A DNA stretch of 64,000 bases from Aurantiacibacter suaedae (lineage in GTDB: Bacteria > Pseudomonadota > Alphaproteobacteria > Sphingomonadales > Sphingomonadaceae): NCBI RefSeq assembly GCF_005434915.1, contig NZ_SKCG01000001.1, positions 930,001 through 994,000 on the forward strand, given 5' to 3'. A program made the translations under genes and the position numbers. Below the pieces are notes generated by a model that had not been told where the DNA came from, ran no database searches, and worked only from the letters and a program-made list of their open reading frames with translations. Positions 58,300 through 64,000 of the stretch are shown here, piece by piece (position 1 is the stretch's first letter; each line of letters begins with the position of its first letter).

Positions 58300-58973
58300 T
58301 GAAATATTCCCTGATTGCGCCCATGATCGTGGCCAGCGCCATGGTGGCAAGCGCGCCCGCCGCAGCGCAGGATTGGACCGCACAGGTCGCTCCGACCGAG
58401 CGCGGCTATCTGATCGGCAACCCCGATGCTCCGGTGCAGCTCATCACCTTCCTCAGCTACAGCTGCCCGCACTGCAAGACGTTCGAGCAGGAGGCCGATG
58501 CGGAGCTGAAGGCCGATTATATCCACGACGGCAGCACCTCGGTCGAAGTGCGCCCGGCTATCCGCAACGTCCTCGATCTGTCGGCCACCCTGCTCGCCAC
58601 TTGCGGGCCAAGCGACCGCTTTCTCGGCAATCAAGAGGCCTTCTTCGCCACGCAAGGCGAATGGCTCGGCAAGGCCCAGCAGATCACGCCAGAACAGAAG
58701 GAACGCTGGCAGAGTGCTACTATCGGGCATAGACTGAAGGCGATTGCCAGCGACCTTGGCTTTTACGAGCTGATGGAAGCGCGCGGCTACACAGAGGGCG
58801 AGCTTGACGCCTGCCTCACCGACGAGGCGCGCGCGGAGACGGTCGTGAACAATTCGGAGGCCAGTCGAATCGAATATCCATACCCCGGCACACCCAGCTT
58901 CGTGGTCAACGGCACGCTGCTTGATGGCGTATTTTCATGGGCGGCGCTCAAGCCCGAGCTTGTTACCGAATAA
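58299..58973 (+). CDS. Periplasmic DsbA-like thiol oxidoreductase 1
   Basis: A 224-residue secreted thioredoxin-fold protein. ATG 58299 starts a signal peptide ending ASAPAAAQ (about 1-24); the AGAGGA site lies about 12 bases upstream. Active site SYSCPHCKTFE (CPHC as in E. coli DsbA) and cis-Pro region PGTPSFVVNG. It is coupled to dciA and likely catalyses disulfide formation in the envelope. Confidence 0.88.
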   Translation: MKYSLIAPMIVASAMVASAPAAAQDWTAQVAPTERGYLIGNPDAPVQLITFLSYSCPHCKTFEQEADAELKADYIHDGSTSVEVRPAIRNVLDLSATLLATCGPSDRFLGNQEAFFATQGEWLGKAQQITPEQKERWQSATIGHRLKAIASDLGFYELMEARGYTEGELDACLTDEARAETVVNNSEASRIEYPYPGTPSFVVNGTLLDGVFSWAALKPELVTE

Positions 58974-58977
58974 TAAC

Positions 58978-58993
58978 CACCGGCCGCGGTGGA
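58978..58993. other. Short GC-rich hairpin between the two DsbA-like genes
   Basis: CCACCG and CGGTGG (58978-58993) form a six-pair stem around GCCG. No T-run follows, so it is not a typical terminator; it may stabilise the upstream mRNA end. Confidence 0.3.
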
Positions 58994-59105
58994 CAACCCT
59001 GTGCAAAAACCGCGTTGCCGCGCCGGTCTGCGCGCTCTAGCGGTTTGACAGACCGCCTTCGGGCATTAGCCTCTTTCCTTGCATCCGAAACGGGAACCGA
59101 ATTCG

Positions 59106-59864
59106 ATGACCAAACCGAGCCTATTTCTCCGCGCCGCGCTGGCGCTTCCCCTTGCCCTGGTGCTCGCCTCCTGCGGCGAAGAGGCGACCGATGCCAGCGC
59201 GCTCGAAGGTGAGCCGGTCGCGGCGGTCGACGCTCCCGACGGCGCGAGCTGGAACCAGACGGTAGCGCGCACCGACAAGGGCGGATGGCTGGTCGGCAAT
59301 CCCGAAGCGCCGATCAAACTGCTTGAATATGGCTCGCTGACCTGCCCGGCCTGCGCTGCCTTCTCGGTCGACGGCTCGGCCCAGCTGCACGAGAAATATA
59401 TCGAAAGCGGCCGCGTCAGCTACGAGTTCCGCTCGGTGCTGATCCACGGCATTGCCGACCTGCTGCTCACGCGGATGCTGGAATGCGCCCCCAAGGAAGC
59501 GGCCGTGCCGCTGGCCGATCAGGTCTGGGCGAACCTTGAAGGCGTGCTGGCGGGCTTCCAGAACAATCAGGCCGCACTCGAACAGGCGATGAACCTGCCT
59601 GACGACCAGCGCTACGTCGCCATGGCGCAGGCCAGCGGGGTGACCGATTTCTTCGCCGCGCGCGGGATCAGCACCGAACAGACGCAGGCCTGCATGGCCG
59701 ATTCCGCCGCGATCGAGGCGCTGGCCGAAAGCACGCAGGCGGCCGCCACCGAAGATAACGTCAATTCCACCCCGACCTTCTTCCTCAACGGGCAGGAGCT
59801 GCAAGACCGCAACTGGGTGAGTCTGGAGCCTGCGCTGCAACGCGCCGGCGCCCGCGACCAGTAA
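59106..59864 (+). CDS. DsbA-like lipoprotein, thiol oxidoreductase 2
   Basis: A 252-residue lipoprotein: ATG 59106 (MTKPSLFLRAALALPLALVL) with a lipobox LASC at about 24-27. The thioredoxin domain has active site SLTCPACAAFS (CPAC) and cis-Pro region STPTFFLNGQ. It is a paralogue of the preceding protein, with the same GNPEAPIKLLEYGS-type first strand. CPAC with a membrane anchor suggests a different partner, perhaps reduction or isomerisation. It precedes smc by 25 bases. Confidence 0.88.
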   Translation: MTKPSLFLRAALALPLALVLASCGEEATDASALEGEPVAAVDAPDGASWNQTVARTDKGGWLVGNPEAPIKLLEYGSLTCPACAAFSVDGSAQLHEKYIESGRVSYEFRSVLIHGIADLLLTRMLECAPKEAAVPLADQVWANLEGVLAGFQNNQAALEQAMNLPDDQRYVAMAQASGVTDFFAARGISTEQTQACMADSAAIEALAESTQAAATEDNVNSTPTFFLNGQELQDRNWVSLEPALQRAGARDQ

Positions 59865-59889
59865 GCGCGGGGGCGCAGGCGCGGCGGGC

Positions 59890-62800
59890 ATGGAAATCCG
59901 CAAGCTCAGGCTGAGCGGTTTCAAGAGCTTCGTCGAGCCTGCCGAACTGCGCATAGAGCCGGGGCTGACGGGTGTGGTCGGCCCCAATGGCTGCGGCAAG
60001 TCCAACCTGCTTGAGGCGATCCGCTGGGTAATGGGCGAGAACTCGCCCAAGTCCATGCGCTCAGGCGGGATGGAAGACGTGATCTTCGCCGGCACCGAAA
60101 GCCGCCCTCCGCGCGATTTTGCCGAAGTGGTGCTCGACGCGCGCGACCACGCGGGCGAAGAGCTGGTAGTGACCCGCCGGATCGAGCGCGGCGCGGGCAG
60201 CGCCTACCGCGTGAACGGGCGCGACGTGCGCGCGAAAGACGTTGCGCTGGTGTTCGCCGATGCCGCGACCGGGGCCCATTCGCCCGCGCTCGTCTCGCAA
60301 GGCAAGATCGCGCAGGTAATCGCCGCCAAGCCCGCCGAACGCCGCATGATGCTGGAGGAAGCGGCCGGGATTGCGGGCCTGCACGTGCGGCGGCGCGATG
60401 CCGAGAACAAGCTTCGCGCGACCGAAAAGAACCTCGAACGGCTAACCGACCTAATGGCCGGGCTCGACAGCCAGATCGCCAGCCTGCGCCGTCAGGCCCG
60501 GCAGGCCGAGCGTTATCGCGAATTGAGCGACCAGATCCGCGTGGCCGAAGCGCGGCTGCTCTATGCCCGCTGGCGCGATGCCGCCGAGGCAGCCGAGGCG
60601 GCGCGTAAGGAGGCGAGCAGCGCCGACGCCCGCGTAAGCGAAACGCAGGTGGCAACGTCCGAGGCGGAAAAACACCAGCGCGAGCTGGCCGAAAAGCTGG
60701 TCGAACTGCGCGATGAACTGGCGGACCGGCGCGACGATGCCAGTGCGCATGGTCACCGCATGGCGGCGCTCTCGACCCAGCTCGAAGCCGCCGAACAGCG
60801 GCTCAAGGATCTCGACCGCCAGCAGCAGCGGCTGGAGGAGGACCGCTTCGACGCCGACCGGATGACCCGCGACGCCGCCGAGGCATTGAAGCGGCTCGAA
60901 GCCGAGCTGGCGGAAGGCGAGAAAGCGCTGGCGACGGATGAAGAGCGCCGTCCAGCCTTCGCCCGCGATGTCGAGCGGACCGAAAGCGCCGGCCGCGCCG
61001 CCGAACTCGCGCTGGCCAAGGCCACTGCCGACAATGCGGGCGTAGAGGCAGATTGGCGCGTGGCTGAGGCCGAACTGGCGCAGGCGCGCGGGCGGGTCGA
61101 GCGGTTGCAAAGCGAGGCTGCACGACTCGAACAGCAACGCTCGGCGCTCGCCGGGGAGAGCGATCCGGAGGCAGAACTGGACGCAGCAAAAGCGCGCGCT
61201 GAGGAAGCGCGCGCGGCGCTGGGGCAACGGCGCGAGGCGCTAACCGCCGCGCAGGAGCGCAAGGACGATCTCGCCGAGGCCCGCGATGAAGCGGCCTCGG
61301 CGCTCTCATCGGCGCGGGCCGAGTTGGCCGGTGTCGAGCGCGAATGGCAGGCGCTCAACCGCGACCGCGAGGCGCGCACGAAGCAGCAGGCGGGGCGCAA
61401 GGGGCTGCCCGCCGCGCTCGACCGGGTCTCGGCAAAACCGGGCTACGAACGCGCACTCGCCGCCGTGCTCGGCCGCGATGCCAAGGCCCCGCTCGGCGCG
61501 CCGGAGGAGAGGGTGGAGGGCCGGTTCTGGGGTGGCTCGCCTGCCCCAGCGCCGGTCGCCAACTCGATTGTCCATCACCTCGGCCAAGTGCCCGAGCAGC
61601 TCGCCGCCCGCCTCGCGCTGGTCCACTTTGCCGAGAGCGACGATGGCCGCGGGCTTTCACCCGGCGAATGGCTGGTCACCCGCGACGGCGCGTTGCGCCG
61701 GTGGGACGGCTTTGTCGCGCGCGGCGAAGGCGCTGCCGAGGCCGCGCGGCTGGAAGCAGACAACCGCTTTGCCGACCTCGACGCGCAACTCCCGGCGCTG
61801 CGCGATGCGGCGGAACAGGCCGAAACCGCGCAGGCCGAAACGCAGGAGGCCTTGACGACGCTGCAACGCGAGCTGGTGGCGATGGAGCGCGCGGTGGGCG
61901 AGGCTGTCGAGGCTGAACGCTCAGCCCTGCGTGCACAGGATCAAGCCGAGGCGCAGCGCGAGCGGCTCGCCCTACGACGGGCCGAATTGGCCGAAGCGGG
62001 AGCCGATCTGGCCGAACGGATGACGCAGGCCGAAGCCGAAGTCAGTTCCGCAAAGGAGCGGCTCGGTGAGTTGCCCGATCCGGCAGAGGGGCGCGCCGCG
62101 CTCGAAACCGCGCGCGCGAAGAACGAGGCTGCGCGCGAAGCTCAACAAGCCGCGCTGGCCGCGCTAGCCGCGCACGACCAAGCGCTGGCCGTAGGGCGCG
62201 AGCGCGTCTCGTCGCAACGCGCCGATATGAAGAGCTGGCAAGTGCGCGCGGGCGATGCGGCACAGCGGCTTGCCGGAATGGAAGCGCGGTTCGAGGAGAT
62301 CGCCGAAGAACGCGCCATTGTCGCTGCCAAGCCAGCCGGGCTGATGCGCGAAATCGAAAGCGGCGAAGCGGTGCGCGAACGGCTCGGGGCCGAGCTGGCC
62401 AAGGCCGACGAAGCCGTTGTCGCCGCCGACCAGCAGGCCCGCGAAGCAGACGCCCGCCTGCGCGAGGCGACCGAAGTGCTCGCCGCCGCCCGCGAACGGC
62501 GCGCCGGGGCTGCCGCAAGGGCCGAAAACGAAGAAAGCCGCCGCGAGGAGATGGCGCGCCAGTCGGGTGAGCGCTTTCAATGCCCGCCGCCGCTGCTGGC
62601 CGGTAAGTTCGGTTTCGAAACTGCGGCAGTGCGTAACACCGCGCAGGAAACCGAGGACCTGGAGAGGCTGGCCGCCAGCCGCGAGCGGATCGGTCCGGTC
62701 AACCTCGTCGCCGCCGACGAACTGGTGCGGATCGAGGCCGAGCACGGCACCAGCGCCGAGGAGCAGGCCGAACTCGCAGAGGCGGTCAACCGTCTGCGCG

Positions 62801-63312
62801 CCTCGATCGGCAACCTCAACCGCGAGGGCCGCGAGCGCTTGCGCGCCGCCTTCGAGGAGGTGAATGAGCACTTCCAGCGGCTGTTCACCCGCCTGTTCGA
62901 GGGCGGCAAGGCGCACCTCGCGCTGATCGATTCGGACGATGTGCTGGAGGCAGGTCTCGAAATCTACGCCCAGCCACCGGGCAAACGGCTGCAGTCGCTG
63001 AGCCTGCTTTCGGGCGGCGAGCAGGCATTAACCGCAACCGCGCTTATTTTCGGGTTGTTCTTAACCAATCCGGCACCGATTTGCGTGCTCGACGAGGTAG
63101 ACGCGCCGCTCGACGATGCCAACATCGATCGCTTCTGCGACCTGCTGGTGACGATGACGCAGGAAACTGCCACGCGCTACCTTATCGTGACCCACAATGC
63201 GGTCACGATGAGCCGGATGCACCGCCTGTTCGGAGTCACCATGGTGGAACGCGGCGTATCGCGGCTAGTCAGCGTGGATTTGGGCCAAGCTGAACGGTTG
63301 GCGGCGGAGTAG
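59890..63312 (+). CDS. smc: Chromosome partition protein SMC
   Basis: Condensin ATPase organising the chromosome, 1140 residues. Walker A is GPNGCGKSN (31-39) and the N-terminal head ends near 170; two long coiled coils of Ala/Glu/Arg-rich heptads flank a hinge at about 490-620; the C-terminal head has the signature LLSGGEQALTATAL and Walker B ICVLDEVDAPLDDAN. The coiled coils are as expected in length. It forms a complex with ScpA and ScpB, encoded elsewhere. It is last of the dciA-dsbA-dsbA-smc run; MarR converges 2 bases after the stop. Confidence 0.96.
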   Translation: MEIRKLRLSGFKSFVEPAELRIEPGLTGVVGPNGCGKSNLLEAIRWVMGENSPKSMRSGGMEDVIFAGTESRPPRDFAEVVLDARDHAGEELVVTRRIERGAGSAYRVNGRDVRAKDVALVFADAATGAHSPALVSQGKIAQVIAAKPAERRMMLEEAAGIAGLHVRRRDAENKLRATEKNLERLTDLMAGLDSQIASLRRQARQAERYRELSDQIRVAEARLLYARWRDAAEAAEAARKEASSADARVSETQVATSEAEKHQRELAEKLVELRDELADRRDDASAHGHRMAALSTQLEAAEQRLKDLDRQQQRLEEDRFDADRMTRDAAEALKRLEAELAEGEKALATDEERRPAFARDVERTESAGRAAELALAKATADNAGVEADWRVAEAELAQARGRVERLQSEAARLEQQRSALAGESDPEAELDAAKARAEEARAALGQRREALTAAQERKDDLAEARDEAASALSSARAELAGVEREWQALNRDREARTKQQAGRKGLPAALDRVSAKPGYERALAAVLGRDAKAPLGAPEERVEGRFWGGSPAPAPVANSIVHHLGQVPEQLAARLALVHFAESDDGRGLSPGEWLVTRDGALRRWDGFVARGEGAAEAARLEADNRFADLDAQLPALRDAAEQAETAQAETQEALTTLQRELVAMERAVGEAVEAERSALRAQDQAEAQRERLALRRAELAEAGADLAERMTQAEAEVSSAKERLGELPDPAEGRAALETARAKNEAAREAQQAALAALAAHDQALAVGRERVSSQRADMKSWQVRAGDAAQRLAGMEARFEEIAEERAIVAAKPAGLMREIESGEAVRERLGAELAKADEAVVAADQQAREADARLREATEVLAAARERRAGAAARAENEESRREEMARQSGERFQCPPPLLAGKFGFETAAVRNTAQETEDLERLAASRERIGPVNLVAADELVRIEAEHGTSAEEQAELAEAVNRLRASIGNLNREGRERLRAAFEEVNEHFQRLFTRLFEGGKAHLALIDSDDVLEAGLEIYAQPPGKRLQSLSLLSGGEQALTATALIFGLFLTNPAPICVLDEVDAPLDDANIDRFCDLLVTMTQETATRYLIVTHNAVTMSRMHRLFGVTMVERGVSRLVSVDLGQAERLAAE

Positions 63313-63314
63313 GT

Positions 63315-63752
63315 TCAGTCGTTCTGGTCGCGCAACTGGCCGATAACCTTGCGCATGGTGGCAAGGAAAGCGGCCTCCTCTTCAGATGATAGCCCACTCA
63401 AAGCTGCCGCATTGACTGCTCCCGCAGCGGCAATGGCCTGCTCTCTCTTGGCCTGCGCCAGCGGGGTAAGCCGGATGCGCTGAACCCGCCCATCGTGCTC
63501 GTCCTGCTCACGCCGTATCAGGCCATCGCGCTCCATCCGGGTCAAGGTGTTCGCTACAGTAGCCTGTTCGATGTCGAGCCGTTCCCGCAATTCCTTCTGC
63601 GTCAGCCCATCGCCTTCCCATAGTTCAAGCAAGGCGGGAAAGGCACCGGTCGTCATCCCGGCGGGATTAATCTGCTTTGACAGGGCGCGCGCAAACAACC
63701 GTGCCATATGGTTGACGAGATAGCCGGCAGAGGTGTCTTTCGAGAACGCCAT
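63315..63752 (-). CDS. MarR-family transcriptional regulator
   Basis: A 145-residue winged-helix repressor: LTQKELRERLDIEQATVANTL is the DNA-binding helix pair and EDEHDGRVQRIRLTPLA-like sequence (EQDEHDGRVQRIRLTPLA) the wing. ATG 63752. Two closely spaced palindromes with core ATAGCTRGCTAT lie between it and a divergent membrane-protein gene, which is likely its target. The ligand is unknown. Confidence 0.9.
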   Translation of the reverse strand: MAFSKDTSAGYLVNHMARLFARALSKQINPAGMTTGAFPALLELWEGDGLTQKELRERLDIEQATVANTLTRMERDGLIRREQDEHDGRVQRIRLTPLAQAKREQAIAAAGAVNAAALSGLSSEEEAAFLATMRKVIGQLRDQND

Positions 63753-63771
63753 GTCGCGCCTCCTATACTTT

Positions 63772-63785
63772 CATAGCTGGCTATG
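63772..63785. promoter_or_regulatory. Candidate MarR operator 1
   Basis: CATAGCTGGCTATG, a near-perfect 14-base inverted repeat 19 bases upstream of the MarR start. It has the same core as operator 2, which is centred 20 bases away. Confidence 0.6.
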
Positions 63786-63790
63786 CAAAT

Positions 63791-63806
63791 ATATAGCTAG
63801 CTATAT
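63791..63806. promoter_or_regulatory. Candidate MarR operator 2
   Basis: ATATAGCTAGCTATAT, a perfect 16-base palindrome in the MarR/membrane gene intergenic region, 17 bases before the plus-strand gene. The AT-rich arms may also form its -10 region. Confidence 0.65.
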
Positions 63807-63823
63807 TGATTCGGAGAACGCGC

Positions 63824-64000
63824 ATGTTTCGTCTCGTCCATCCCCTTGCCGGGCTACTCGCCCTCGCAATCATCTGCCTATTCTGGACCGCGACTGTAAC
63901 TGTCGAGCTACTCGGCACTTCCGCCCAGGTCGCTGCTGTGAAGGGCGCCATTCCGTGGGGGTTTTTGATTCTCATCCCCGCTCTGATCGCCATAGGCGGT
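63824..64000 (+). CDS. Membrane protein, 3' end outside window
   Basis: ATG 63824 opens a frame that runs off the right edge; 59 residues are visible. It has a first helix (LLALAIICLFWTATVTVELL) and the start of a second (GFLILIPALIAIGG). GGAG lies about eight bases upstream (63812-63815). It is divergent from, and probably controlled by, the MarR regulator. Family not recognised from this part. Confidence 0.65.
   Translation, partial: MFRLVHPLAGLLALAIICLFWTATVTVELLGTSAQVAAVKGAIPWGFLILIPALIAIGG

Noticed and set aside
1..64000. CRISPR arrays, tRNA or rRNA genes
   Set aside because: No regularly spaced direct repeats and no recognisable tRNA or rRNA sequence was noticed by reading; a tRNAscan or Infernal run would be decisive.

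Overview
The window is one contiguous stretch of a G+C-rich alphaproteobacterial chromosome, most likely from the order Sphingomonadales (an Erythrobacter/Porphyrobacter/Novosphingobium-type organism). This is inferred from gene content: MucR-type and alphaproteobacterial Fur regulators, a DUF721/DciA protein, DUF1489, class II DAHP synthase, two TonB-dependent receptors with PepSY partners, and the tsaB-rimI...miaB-phoH-ybeY-tlyC block. No rRNA, tRNA or CRISPR array was seen.

Layout. (1) 1-10554, nitrate assimilation: nitrate-type ABC permease, a double-ATPase subunit, an outer-membrane porin, then a tightly overlapping nirB-nirD-nasA-cobA operon behind a hairpin leader. Nitrate is imported, reduced by NasA to nitrite and by NirBD to ammonium; CobA makes the siroheme precursor NirB needs. 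(2) 10559-12516, nitric-oxide module: an NsrR-like Rrf2 regulator divergent from a group III truncated haemoglobin, an alternative oxidase and a DUF1971 protein, with two NsrR-like operators between. (3) 12524-26500, an accessory zone: a decayed IS3 element, a czcCBA-type metal-efflux operon led by a small His-rich secreted protein, an integrase remnant, a Fur-box-controlled siderophore receptor with its PepSY partner, a gene-poor 0.7 kb stretch, and a 2.2 kb IS1595-like transposon with a frameshifted transposase and unrecognised passenger ORFs. (4) 26501-30973, a second Fur-box-controlled receptor operon (receptor, unknown membrane protein, PepSY protein) and a VOC protein. (5) 30970-40083, mostly minus strand: MFS transporter, retropepsin-like protease, egtD-egtB (ergothioneine), class II DAHP synthase and a large M16 peptidase. 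(6) 40199-48593, core housekeeping: nfu, nitroreductase, tsaB, rimI, mucR, fur, plsC, miaB, phoH, ybeY, tlyC/corC. (7) 48687-64000: LysR regulator, SnoaL-like secreted protein, cyclophilin, mgtE, DUF1489, FrnE-like DsbA, nudC, a Tat-exported serine hydrolase, mutY, dciA, two DsbA-fold thiol proteins, smc, and a MarR regulator divergent from a membrane-protein gene that runs off the window.

Most distinctive items: the IS1595-like element carrying passenger genes, including a 55-codon ORF in the transposase-passenger gap; the compact NsrR/truncated haemoglobin/alternative oxidase module with paired operators; the shared 15-bp Fur-type palindromes, one lying inside a promoter; and the nirB leader terminator. 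I saw no clearly unprecedented multi-gene system; the best candidates for new biology are the transposon passengers and the unknown membrane protein of the second receptor operon.
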